Assembly (NCBI GenBank): GCA_964487525.1
Contig: CAZAQC010000001.1
Location: 1-43,540 of the forward strand
Direction: 5' to 3'
Source: UBA2177 sp964487525
GTDB lineage: Bacteria; Patescibacteriota; Dojkabacteria; SC72
DNA length: 43,540 nucleotides
Positions 31,631-40,356 of this stretch are shown one piece after another. A program made the translations under genes and the position numbers. Under the pieces are notes generated by a model. That model did no database searches, was not told the origin of the DNA, and saw nothing but the letters and a program-made list of their open reading frames with translations. Position 1 is the stretch's first letter. Every line of letters begins with the position of its first letter.

Positions 31631-34348
31631 CTAGATAATCCAACTCTCCCTTATCTCTATTTCTTCTCCTGATTTTATGTTTTGTTCTATTATTCCCTTT
31701 GCTAATTGACCCTCTATTCTGTCCTGTATATACCTTCTCATAGGTCTTGCACCCATACCAGGTTCATTTGTCTTATTTGCTATTAGCATTGGTATTTGTT
31801 GAGACCATTTAATTAGAATATTCTTCTTTGCTAATCTTTCTGCCAAATCATTAAGCAAGAGTGTTGCAATTTGTGAAAGATTATTCAAGTCATGAGGAGA
31901 GAATACGATAATTTGATCAAATCTATTAATGAGTTCAGGCTTAAGAGAGTGTCTAATTTCAAGTAATACCCTACTCTTTGCTTCTTCCCATAGGGAATGA
32001 TCTTTACTCAAGGATTCTAATAGCATTTGGCTTCCGATATTACTTGTACATATTATTATTGTATTTGTAAAATCAATGGTTTCTCCTTGATTGCTTGTTA
32101 ATCTTCCTTCATCAAATAGCTGAAGGAAAAGATCCAATATGTTTGAATGAGCTTTTTCTATTTCATCAAACAGGACAACTGTGTGTGGATTAGTTTTAAC
32201 CTTATCTATAAGGGTTACTGATGTTTGACCATACTCTTGAGTAGTGGAAGCACCTAAGAATTTTTGAATACTTTCTATCTCCTGATACTCAGACATATCT
32301 ACTCTTAATATATTTTCTTCTTTTCCAAAGAATTCCTCCCCTACTACCTTAGCTAGATGAGTTTTACCGACTCCTGTAGGTCCTACAAAGAGAAATACCC
32401 CTATTGGCTTGTCAGGATTCCTAATATCTGTTCGGGCTCGTCTTAGAGCCTCTGTTACGGCTACTACAGCTTCATCTTGTCCAATCACTTTCGCCTTAAT
32501 ATTCTCCTCAAGTTTCATCAACATATTACTTTCCTCTTGATCTATTGCTGTAACATTAATATTCTTTTGTAAGGAAATTGATTTAGAAACATGTTCTGCC
32601 GTTATCTTTTGTATTTCATTTGATTGAGCCCATGCACATGTTGCCTCTATCGTTTGTACTGCACTACTAGGTAATTTTCTTTCTTTAATATATCTCTGTG
32701 CTAATTCTACAGAAGCAAATAGTGCAGGAAATGTTATGAAGCATCCAAAATTTTTCTCTAATGAATCAATCTTACTTTCTAATATAGATAATGTTCCTTT
32801 AGTACTTACTTCTTTAACTTCAATATTGGTAAAGCTTTGCCTTAAAGATTCATTACTGTAAAAGTATTTCTTGTAATCAGAATAATTTGTAGTACCTACT
32901 ATTGGAAATTTGCTATTCATAATGTATGGAAGCAACATCCCTGCTATGGAATGATTTGTTTCTTCAGCTTTCCTAGGTATCAGTTCTTGAATTTCATCAA
33001 TGTAAAGGATTGTATTCCCAGAGCTTTCAAGTTCCCTTATAGCTTTTATTATTAGTTCTTCCAAATTCTTTTCTTTTTTAGATATGGCAATTAAACCATT
33101 TAAATCTAATTGTATGATCCTTTTCTCTTTAAGTTGAATTGGGACATCACCTGAGTTTATTCTTTGAGCTAATCCTAAGATGAGACTAGATTTCCCTACT
33201 CCAGGTTCTCCAATTAAAAGAGCATTTTTGTTGGACAGCTTTCCTAATGTTGAAACAAGAGTTTCCACCTCTTCATCATGTCCAATGCCATATATATCTT
33301 TGGATTCGGACACCATTCTGTTCAGGTCTTTACTAAAGTGGTTCAAGATAAATGTATATCCATATATCCACTGTTTAGCAATCCCACCTTTTCTATAATA
33401 TGAGATATTTGGATCAAGATACTTTGTTCTGTTCTTGCTATACATAATTTCATTGTTGTAGAAACAGATTTCTCTTAAAATTTCAATATTAAGGTTATTC
33501 TTGAGTAGAAATTTCTCTAATATTGGAAATACTTTTGTTATTGCTAAAAAGATGTGTTGAGGTTGTAGCTCTCTACTATTTGTAAGTAATGCCTCTTCTA
33601 TTGCATAGGTAATAATACTTCTTAGTCCAGTGACAGGATAATTTTTTATTTTAGTTTCATCTATTTCCTCTTGTTCTAATAATTCTACTTTTATATCTAC
33701 TCCAGTTCTCCTAATGATTTGTAAAACCTCAAAGTTTGATTCAATTAAATCTTTGTAAAACTTCAGAGTTTGAAATTCGTTGTTTATTGTGAATAGACAA
33801 AGCAATTCTAATGTTTCTTCAGTTATGAAGTTTATACTTTCTAAGTGAGCATATCTACCAAATTTAAATCCAGTTCCTTTTATCTCGTCTATATCTTTTT
33901 GCGAAATATACTTAGTTCTTGGTAACTGAATGGGATGACTTTTATCCTCGTAAAAATCATGCCATAAGGCTATTATGCTTAGAATAGAAAGACCAAACAG
34001 AAGATTTATGAGCTTTGTTTTAAGTAGATCCAAGATAACAGGATATTGATCAAGTAATGAAGCATATTTTAATATTAATGCGAATGCAATTATCAGACCT
34101 GGAAGAACTAATATATTTGCTATTAATCTTTTTACATCATTAAATCTTTTGTATCTAAGAAAGTTTTTTAATATGGCCTCTATCTGAGCTGTAGTTATAC
34201 TGAAGAAATGATCTCTAGTAAGTGTAAAAATTGATTCTTGTTCATCTTCAAATATAGGGTATTTGTTTTCTATGATGCCAAACTTATTACTATCTTTCTT
34301 GTGGTATCCAATTATTGTTTTTTTCTTATTTTTGTTGTCTAGGGGCAT
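31631..34348 (-). CDS. Membrane-anchored Clp-type double AAA+ ATPase
   Basis: 905 residues. An N-terminal part of about 170 residues has two hydrophobic segments (about 70-90 and 105-125), then a reduced Clp-N-like helical region. D1: Walker A GEPGVGKSS (about 380), Walker B ILYIDEIQELI. D2: Walker A GPTGVGKTHL (about 655), Walker B VVLFDEIEKAH, sensor-2 end GARPMRR. Between D1 and D2 there is no coiled-coil M domain, and after TSNIGS no L/I-G-F/L loop for ClpP. So it is neither a normal ClpB nor a normal ClpC/ClpA. It likely unfolds or remodels proteins at the membrane. A 132-residue membrane protein starts the unit, 3 nt upstream. Naming it clpC would overstate the match. Confidence 0.88.
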   Translation of the reverse strand: MPLDNKNKKKTIIGYHKKDSNKFGIIENKYPIFEDEQESIFTLTRDHFFSITTAQIEAILKNFLRYKRFNDVKRLIANILVLPGLIIAFALILKYASLLDQYPVILDLLKTKLINLLFGLSILSIIALWHDFYEDKSHPIQLPRTKYISQKDIDEIKGTGFKFGRYAHLESINFITEETLELLCLFTINNEFQTLKFYKDLIESNFEVLQIIRRTGVDIKVELLEQEEIDETKIKNYPVTGLRSIITYAIEEALLTNSRELQPQHIFLAITKVFPILEKFLLKNNLNIEILREICFYNNEIMYSKNRTKYLDPNISYYRKGGIAKQWIYGYTFILNHFSKDLNRMVSESKDIYGIGHDEEVETLVSTLGKLSNKNALLIGEPGVGKSSLILGLAQRINSGDVPIQLKEKRIIQLDLNGLIAISKKEKNLEELIIKAIRELESSGNTILYIDEIQELIPRKAEETNHSIAGMLLPYIMNSKFPIVGTTNYSDYKKYFYSNESLRQSFTNIEVKEVSTKGTLSILESKIDSLEKNFGCFITFPALFASVELAQRYIKERKLPSSAVQTIEATCAWAQSNEIQKITAEHVSKSISLQKNINVTAIDQEESNMLMKLEENIKAKVIGQDEAVVAVTEALRRARTDIRNPDKPIGVFLFVGPTGVGKTHLAKVVGEEFFGKEENILRVDMSEYQEIESIQKFLGASTTQEYGQTSVTLIDKVKTNPHTVVLFDEIEKAHSNILDLFLQLFDEGRLTSNQGETIDFTNTIIICTSNIGSQMLLESLSKDHSLWEEAKSRVLLEIRHSLKPELINRFDQIIVFSPHDLNNLSQIATLLLNDLAERLAKKNILIKWSQQIPMLIANKTNEPGMGARPMRRYIQDRIEGQLAKGIIEQNIKSGEEIEIRESWII

Positions 34349-34351
34349 TTT

Positions 34352-34750
34352 TTAGAAAATTGATATTATTACAAATACTAAAGATCCAATTGGAAGGATT
34401 AACCATGAAAGGAAGAGAAGAAGATAGAAGATCATACATATGACGTAGATAGACATTGCAATTGGAAGGTACAGAAGTTTCATTAAAATACCAAAAATGT
34501 ATCCTATCAATGAATAATCTCTATGCCATGGTGAAAAGAAATATCTTAAAAGCAAAGATATTGAGAACTGATCATCAAGCACTATACTTAGTCGAGAAAA
34601 TCTTCTTAAATGCCAAATGGGCATTCTTATGTACCACCACCTAAGAAAATCTTGCAAAGTAAAAACAAAGATAGTCGAATATGAATCGATCTTTATTTCA
34701 TTTAATAATTGTTGGCCCGAATTATCGACGAGCGTGTTTTGTGTTTGCAT
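34352..34750 (-). CDS. Small membrane protein preceding the Clp-type ATPase
   Basis: 132 residues. An N-terminal polar part of about 25 residues, a Trp/Arg-rich amphipathic stretch (FLRWWYIRMPIWHLRRFSR), and two strong hydrophobic segments at the C-terminal half (about 80-130) rich in I, L and F. No family recognised. It ends 3 nt before the ATPase gene, so the two are co-translated; it probably partners the ATPase in the membrane (inference). The upstream gap to dus holds TAAACT ... AGTTTA, a 6-bp inverted repeat (about 34764-34783). Confidence 0.65.
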   Translation of the reverse strand: MQTQNTLVDNSGQQLLNEIKIDSYSTIFVFTLQDFLRWWYIRMPIWHLRRFSRLSIVLDDQFSISLLLRYFFSPWHRDYSLIGYIFGILMKLLYLPIAMSIYVICMIFYLLLFLSWLILPIGSLVFVIISIF

Positions 34751-34830
34751 CTTGGGCAGATTAAACTGTTACTTTAGTTTATTTCAAAACGAGAATATCT
34801 GCAAGGCCTAAGTGTAGCCTTTGGGTGTGG

Positions 34831-34836
34831 TAGAAT
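34831..34836 (+). promoter_or_regulatory. -10 box TAGAAT, near-leaderless start of dus
   Basis: TAGAAT ends 9 nt before the ATG at 34846, leaving at most two or three transcribed bases before the start codon. Confidence 0.55.
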
Positions 34837-34845
34837 GTCTGGTAT

Positions 34846-35790
34846 ATGAACATTTATGAGAAAATAAAAAAGAAGAAAGGATTTGTTTCTACCTTGGCTC
34901 CTATGGAGGGTGTAACTGATTCGGTTTTTAGACAGATCCTTTCTGATATTGGTAAACCAGATCTTTTCTTCACAGAGTTTCTTAATGTCGAAGGATTTTG
35001 TTCAAAAGGAAAAGAAAGGGTAACCCATAGGGTGGAATTCTCCAGAAGAGAGAAGCCTTTAGTTGTACAGCTTTGGGGTAATGTTCCTGAGTACTATGGA
35101 GAAACTATTAAATGTGTAAAAAAGCTAAGACCGGATGGAATAGATATTAATATTGGTTGTTCTGTTAGAGATGTACTATCTGGAGGGAGGGGTTCTGCTT
35201 TGATTAATGACAAAAATTTGGTTAAAGAAATAATAGATGTAGTGAAGAGGGAATCTGGAAATATTCCTGTTAGTGTAAAAACAAGATTAGGATACGATGC
35301 AATTGATATCGAGGGTTGGATTGGATTTTTGTTAGAACAGGATTTAGATATGATAACTATTCATGGAAGAATTTCAAAAGATGGCTATAGTGTACCTAGT
35401 AAATGGGATGAGATAGGAAGGTGTGTGGAGTTAAAAAACAAAATTTCTCCAGATACGTTGATTATTGGTAATGGTGATATTAAGAGTTTAGAACAGGGAA
35501 AGGAGTATGTTAAAAAATATGGAGTAGATGGTTTTATGGTTGGTCGGGCAATTTTGAATAATCCATGGCTATTTAGTGGTAGAGAAGAGATTCAAAAAAA
35601 GGAGAGATTAAATACTTTGGTTAAACATTTGAAACTTTTTAAAAAGGTATGGAAAGGGAGTAAGCCGTTTAATAGTCAGAAGAAATATATAAAGGCATAT
35701 ATTAGTGGTTTTGATGATGTTAATAATTTGAGAAAAGAATTAATGAATTGTAATACTGTTGAAGAAGCACTCTCTATTATTCAAACCTAG
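34846..35790 (+). CDS. dus: tRNA-dihydrouridine synthase
   Basis: 314 residues, TIM-barrel flavoprotein. APMEGVTDSVFRQI at the N-terminus, VVQLWGN, INIGCSVRDVLSGGRGSALI with the catalytic Cys, VSVKTRLGYD, TIHGRI, IIGNGDI and the phosphate-binding DGFMVGRAILNNPW. It uses FMN and NADPH to reduce uridine in the tRNA D-loop. The usual GCP is GCS here, but Cys is kept. Which subfamily (DusA, B or C) I cannot tell. Its 3' end overlaps the convergent YfiH-family gene by 14 nt. It is divergent from the membrane protein/Clp unit. Confidence 0.92.
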   Translation: MNIYEKIKKKKGFVSTLAPMEGVTDSVFRQILSDIGKPDLFFTEFLNVEGFCSKGKERVTHRVEFSRREKPLVVQLWGNVPEYYGETIKCVKKLRPDGIDINIGCSVRDVLSGGRGSALINDKNLVKEIIDVVKRESGNIPVSVKTRLGYDAIDIEGWIGFLLEQDLDMITIHGRISKDGYSVPSKWDEIGRCVELKNKISPDTLIIGNGDIKSLEQGKEYVKKYGVDGFMVGRAILNNPWLFSGREEIQKKERLNTLVKHLKLFKKVWKGSKPFNSQKKYIKAYISGFDDVNNLRKELMNCNTVEEALSIIQT

Positions 35791-36556
35791 CTACCATTGC
35801 AAATCTTCCTTGATCAGGAATTCCGTTCCTGAAGTCTCTTACATGAGAAAAATAATTTTCATCTTTGTATGTGTCTATATCGTGTATCTTTATTTGTTCT
35901 TTTCCTATTCCCGAATCTTCGAGTTGTTTAATTGTATATCCCAAATTATCTACACTGTATTTGTCTTCCCCTACTTTCTCGATATATTTACCCCAATCAG
36001 ATGTGGTTTTCTCAAATATGTTTTTGTCATATATTAATGAATCTTTTTGTATTCCAGGGCCGATTACAACTTCAATATCTTTAAAGTTACAATCGAGCTT
36101 TTTAAATTCTTTAAGGACCTTCGGTACTATATATTTATCTGTATTGCTCCAACTAGAATGAATTAAAGAAAGTATTCCTATTTTTTTATCAAATATTATT
36201 ATCGGCAAGCAATCTGCTACTACAAGGAAGAGGTTGATTTTAGAATTTGTAGTTATTAACGCATCACAATTGAAAGCGCTATCTGGACCTTCTGTTCCCC
36301 TTCCCTTGTCCTTTTCTTTCACAAATTCCAGATTATCTAGCATTTGTACCTTCATACACACAGTGTCTTCCAGATTAAATCCTGAATTCTCAAGAAATTT
36401 TGTTTTGTTTTGTAATAACTCCTCTTTGGAGCTAAATCTGTATCCCATATTGCCGTCCTTAACTTTTGATATCGCATACTTTAATTTGTACATAGTTATT
36501 GAATGGATATGATTTCTAACATTATCTTTTAGTATATCATCTCTTTCTAATGTCAT
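35777..36556 (-). CDS. YfiH/LACC1-family protein with altered metal site
   Basis: 259 residues. VVADCLPIIIFD (Cys ligand) and LSLIHSSWSN (His ligand) match the family blocks ADCLP and HAGW, and the end RDFRNGIPDQGRFAMVARF fits its C-terminal block. Members are multi-copper-like or purine nucleoside phosphorylase/oxidase enzymes. The first ligand normally comes from a Q-V-H-G block; here the region reads VCMKVQMLDN, with no His. The HAGWRG block is HSSWSN. So the zinc site may be incomplete and activity changed. Divergent from the ABC exporter by only 29 nt, convergent and overlapping dus. Identification is firm; function is not. Confidence 0.8.
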   Translation of the reverse strand: MTLERDDILKDNVRNHIHSITMYKLKYAISKVKDGNMGYRFSSKEELLQNKTKFLENSGFNLEDTVCMKVQMLDNLEFVKEKDKGRGTEGPDSAFNCDALITTNSKINLFLVVADCLPIIIFDKKIGILSLIHSSWSNTDKYIVPKVLKEFKKLDCNFKDIEVVIGPGIQKDSLIYDKNIFEKTTSDWGKYIEKVGEDKYSVDNLGYTIKQLEDSGIGKEQIKIHDIDTYKDENYFSHVRDFRNGIPDQGRFAMVARFE

Positions 36557-36585
36557 CGAAAGAAGTATGATATATAATAAGGCTT
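36557..36585. promoter_or_regulatory. 29-nt bidirectional promoter
   Basis: TATAAT at 36573-36578 on the plus strand is 7 nt before the ABC-exporter ATG. The same AT block read on the minus strand (TATTATATATCATA) must also hold the -10 of the YfiH-family gene (ATG 36556). The two boxes overlap, so the two promoters probably exclude each other. Confidence 0.5.
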
Positions 36586-38376
36586 ATGAAAAAAGAAAAA
36601 GAGATAGGAATTATAAAATTACTAGTATTTGTATATAAAAAGTATTATCACAAAACCAGATTTGCATGGCAGATTTTTGCTTATATTATATTAAGATTTT
36701 TAACAAATCTTTATCCACTTCTAATTAGTTTCTTGTTAGCTAGAGTTATAGATATTAGTATTGTAGCTGTTAATGAAGGTAAGGAATTCAGTGAAGTTGT
36801 TCCAACCATTATACTCTTCGCAATTGCTGTCTCTGTTTGGACAGTTGTTAATAATTTGTTTCAATATTTGGATAGCACAATAGATCTATGGGTTTCATAT
36901 TTGGACGATGAAGTATATTTGAATAAATATATACAGATTGAACCGAAGGCTTACGAGGATCCTCGATTCATTAATCAAAAGGAGAATCTAAATTGGAATG
37001 GTTATCATATTCTTCACTCTTTCTTTGAATTTTTAGAGGCTATATCCTTAACTCCTGTTTTAATAATTTCTTTTTTAGCAATATATTCTCAGATTCCTTT
37101 TCTTGCAGTGTTAGCTGTTGTTTCAACTATACCGTCAGCATTGATTATAAAGAAATTTGGAAAGAAAATGTGGGGAATATGGAGTGACAAGGGAGAAGAA
37201 AAAATAAAGTACTCCAGCTATAGAAGTGTTTTATGGGGAAGTAATTTTGAACAATTACAAGAAGTCTATGTTTTTAAATATGGGAAGTATCTTTTGGATA
37301 AAGCCAAAAAAATTAATAAAGAATTTATAGAAAGATTTAAAAGAAATTATGTTAGTAGATACTCTTGGTCAACCATTGCAACCTTTGCTTCCAATATTGT
37401 GAATATATTTGTATTAATATATTCCATACGGCTAGTCTTTAGTGGGGAGTTGACTATTGGTATGCTTACTTTTATTATTTCCGCCTATCAAAAATTTAAT
37501 GGAGACACTTCAGATATTTTGTATAAAATATCTTCAGTTCTGGGAAACAAGAAGATATTATCTACTTTTTACAATGTCTTAAATTGGAAAAACAGTATAA
37601 ATAATGGAGAAGAAGAGCTTCAAAATATTGCTACTGGCTTGTCTGTTGAATTTAAGAATGTGTGGTTTAGATATCCTAAAACAAAAAAATGGATTTTAAG
37701 AGGTGTAAATTTCAGAGTCAATGAGGATGAAGATATTGCAATTGTTGGGAAGAATGGAGCTGGGAAGAGTACCATTATTAAACTTCTTTTAAGAATTTAC
37801 GATCCACAAAGAGGAAATATATTTGTTAATGGAAATAATATAAAAGATTTGGATTTAGATTCCTATTACAAGTTAGTTGGGATTTTGTCCCAGTCGTTTA
37901 ATAAGTTAAGTATTACGGTTGAAGATAATATATTAGTTGGAGATGTTAATAGAAAGAATGGAAAAGATGTAAGGGAGGCTGGTAAATTGGCTGATATTCA
38001 TGATACAGTTATGGCTTTACCATTTGGTTACAAAACGTTCTTAAGTAGGGAAATAAAGGATGGTGTGCAACTTTCGGGTGGTCAGTGGCAGAAATTGGCA
38101 ATAGCTAGAGCCTTCTTTAGAAAATCAAAACTGTTAATATTGGACGAACCAACTAGTGCTGTTGATAGTATTTCCGAGGAAAAGATTTTTGAAAGCATTA
38201 GAGAGAATGCTAAGAATACAACAACTATAATTGTTTCTCATAGATTTGCTACTGTAAGGAAGGCAAAGAGAATTATTGTGATAGATGAAGGTAGCATTAT
38301 AGAGGATGGAAATCATGAGAAGTTGATAAAGAGAAATGGCCTGTATTCGGAGATGTACAATAAGCAGGTTGGTTAA
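36586..38376 (+). CDS. ABC exporter half-transporter (membrane plus ATPase domains)
   Basis: 596 residues. A membrane domain with about six spans (residues 25-330), then the nucleotide-binding domain: Walker A GKNGAGKST (about 389-397), signature LSGGQ (about 497), Walker B LLILDEPTSAVD, and H-loop IVSHR. This is the homodimeric type-IV exporter layout of MsbA/multidrug or lipid and peptide exporters. The substrate cannot be read. A TATAAT box 7 nt before the ATG marks a leaderless start. Convergent with typA, 6 nt apart. Confidence 0.93.
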   Translation: MKKEKEIGIIKLLVFVYKKYYHKTRFAWQIFAYIILRFLTNLYPLLISFLLARVIDISIVAVNEGKEFSEVVPTIILFAIAVSVWTVVNNLFQYLDSTIDLWVSYLDDEVYLNKYIQIEPKAYEDPRFINQKENLNWNGYHILHSFFEFLEAISLTPVLIISFLAIYSQIPFLAVLAVVSTIPSALIIKKFGKKMWGIWSDKGEEKIKYSSYRSVLWGSNFEQLQEVYVFKYGKYLLDKAKKINKEFIERFKRNYVSRYSWSTIATFASNIVNIFVLIYSIRLVFSGELTIGMLTFIISAYQKFNGDTSDILYKISSVLGNKKILSTFYNVLNWKNSINNGEEELQNIATGLSVEFKNVWFRYPKTKKWILRGVNFRVNEDEDIAIVGKNGAGKSTIIKLLLRIYDPQRGNIFVNGNNIKDLDLDSYYKLVGILSQSFNKLSITVEDNILVGDVNRKNGKDVREAGKLADIHDTVMALPFGYKTFLSREIKDGVQLSGGQWQKLAIARAFFRKSKLLILDEPTSAVDSISEEKIFESIRENAKNTTTIIVSHRFATVRKAKRIIVIDEGSIIEDGNHEKLIKRNGLYSEMYNKQVG

Positions 38377-38382
38377 AGATTA

Positions 38383-40278
38383 TTATTCTCCCAAGTGCTC
38401 CTGAGCATATGCTGTTAAATTCTTTCTTTTAGACCAAACTCTCTGAGTATCTGTTAATAGCTTCTTTCTTAATCTGATGCTTTTTGGTGTTACCTCTATT
38501 AATTCGTCGTTATTTATGAAAGATAGTGCATACTCTATGGTTAAAGCTATTGGAGATTTTAATGATATCTCTGTAACCTCTGCATGCGACATTCTTACAT
38601 TTGTTTTATGTCTTGCTTTACAAGGATTAACTTCTAAATCACTCTCATGGTTATTTATACCAATTATCATACCTTCATATACCTCTGTAGAACCATCTAT
38701 GAAAAGCTTTCCTCTCTCTTGTACACTCATTAAGGAGTATGCCAATGCTGTTCCTGTTTCTGAGGATATGATTACGCCTTTTCTGAATAGTTCTTCACTC
38801 TTTACATAAGGTACGTAATCAATGATGTAGCTATTAATAACGGCAGTACCTTTTGTTGCTGTCATCAATACTCTATGCAATCCAATTAAATTTCTAGTTA
38901 AAATGTTGAATGTATATCTATTTTCTCCTTCTTCGCTCTCCATATCAACTAATTTTCCATTCCTGTCGTTAACCTCTTGAGTAACAGTACTGAAATATTC
39001 CTCCGGAGCACTAATTGTTAATTCTTCCATTGGCTCGGAAAGAACACCATCTATCTCTTCAAGAATAACTTCAGGTTTACTTAATTCAAACTCATATCCT
39101 TCACGTCTGAATTGTTCTACTAGTATTGCCAGTTGTAATTCACCCCTACCAGCAACATAATAGCTATTACTCCCACTATTTGTAATGTTAAGACTAATAT
39201 TAAGATTTTTTTCCTGTTCTAATCTTTGCTGTAGTTGTTTAGCTGTAACAAATTTTCCTTCTTTTCCTACAAAAGGAGAAGTATTAGCAGAAAACTTAAC
39301 TCTTACTGAAGGAGGAGTCATTTTAATATCAGGTAATGCTTCAGGAGTTTCTAGGTCACAAATGGTTGCACCAATATCAGTAGAATCTATACCAGTTAAT
39401 GCGATAATTTCTCCTGTACTTGCACTTTCTACTCTCTCCCATTTCATTCCTTCTTTGATGAAGATCTCTCTTACCCTACCCTGCTTCTTCTCGAAGCCTT
39501 CCTTGTTGGATACTAATATAATGGGATCGTTAACTTTGACCTTACCATTAGCAATCTTCCCTATTAAATATCTACCTAGATGTTCGTTGTATTCTACAGA
39601 AGTTATTTGCATCTGGAATGGTTTGTTCTCGTCTCCTTTTGGACATGGCAAGTTCTCAACAATTTCATCAAGTATAGGAACTAAGTCGCCAGTTGTACTG
39701 TTTGCAACTGTCAAATCCCCATTTGGTATTTCTTTGAATATTTTTCCTTCTCTTGCTATCCCGTAGAATATTTTAAAATCCAACTGTTCTTCATTAGTAG
39801 CTAAATTAAGGAAAAGGTCCTGTATCTTAGATGAGGTCTTATTTATACTTGCTAATTTCTTATCTATCTTATTTATCAATACTACTGGTTTCAAACCAAG
39901 TTCTAGAGCTTTTTTCAAAACAAATTTGGTTTGTGGCATTGTACCTTCTTTAGCATCTACTAGAAGTAAGCAGCTGTCTGCCATATTAAGAGTTCTTTCT
40001 ACTTCTCCTCCGAAATCAGCATGACCAGGTGTATCAATAATGTTTATCTTCACACCTTTGTATTTAATTGATATGTTCTTTGCATTAATAGTAATTCCTT
40101 TTTCCTTCTCTAATTCTCCTACATCCAATATTCTTGTTTGTGTCATCTCCTCTTCGTTTTCTCTGAACATATGTGTTTGCTTCATGAATGCATCAACCAA
40201 GGTAGTCTTTCCATGGTCTACATGAGCAATAATGGCAATATTTCTTAAATTTTGTCTATCTATATGGGAATTAGGCAT
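38383..40278 (-). CDS. typA: Ribosome-associated GTPase TypA/BipA
   Basis: 631 residues. G1 AHVDHGKTTL, switch I RILDVGELEKEKGITI, G3 DTPGHADFGGEVER, G4 NKIDK. The domain II barrel, domain III and the BipA-specific C-terminal domain (from about 480, ending LTDTQRVWSKRKNL) follow. TypA binds the 70S ribosome and helps large-subunit assembly under stress. A frame extending to 40299 starts with GTG, but the TAGAAT box at 40290-40295 lies inside it, so the ATG at 40278 (MPNSHIDRQNLRN) is chosen. Confidence 0.96.
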   Translation of the reverse strand: MPNSHIDRQNLRNIAIIAHVDHGKTTLVDAFMKQTHMFRENEEEMTQTRILDVGELEKEKGITINAKNISIKYKGVKINIIDTPGHADFGGEVERTLNMADSCLLLVDAKEGTMPQTKFVLKKALELGLKPVVLINKIDKKLASINKTSSKIQDLFLNLATNEEQLDFKIFYGIAREGKIFKEIPNGDLTVANSTTGDLVPILDEIVENLPCPKGDENKPFQMQITSVEYNEHLGRYLIGKIANGKVKVNDPIILVSNKEGFEKKQGRVREIFIKEGMKWERVESASTGEIIALTGIDSTDIGATICDLETPEALPDIKMTPPSVRVKFSANTSPFVGKEGKFVTAKQLQQRLEQEKNLNISLNITNSGSNSYYVAGRGELQLAILVEQFRREGYEFELSKPEVILEEIDGVLSEPMEELTISAPEEYFSTVTQEVNDRNGKLVDMESEEGENRYTFNILTRNLIGLHRVLMTATKGTAVINSYIIDYVPYVKSEELFRKGVIISSETGTALAYSLMSVQERGKLFIDGSTEVYEGMIIGINNHESDLEVNPCKARHKTNVRMSHAEVTEISLKSPIALTIEYALSFINNDELIEVTPKSIRLRKKLLTDTQRVWSKRKNLTAYAQEHLGE

Positions 40279-40289
40279 ATGAAGGTGTA

Positions 40290-40295
40290 ATTCTA
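40290..40295 (-). promoter_or_regulatory. -10 box TAGAAT of typA
   Basis: TAGAAT on the minus strand ends 11 nt before the ATG at 40278; the box falls inside the longer GTG-start frame, which it rules against. Confidence 0.5.
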
Positions 40296-40345
40296 TCACA
40301 AAGTGAGGTTAAAAAGAAGTTTTTAATATATATTTCTCTTAATGA

Positions 40346-40351
40346 TATAAT
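40346..40351 (+). promoter_or_regulatory. -10 box TATAAT, leaderless start of the methyltransferase gene
   Basis: TATAAT-CCAAT-ATG: five nt between the box and the start codon. Confidence 0.6.
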
Positions 40352-40356
40352 CCAAT

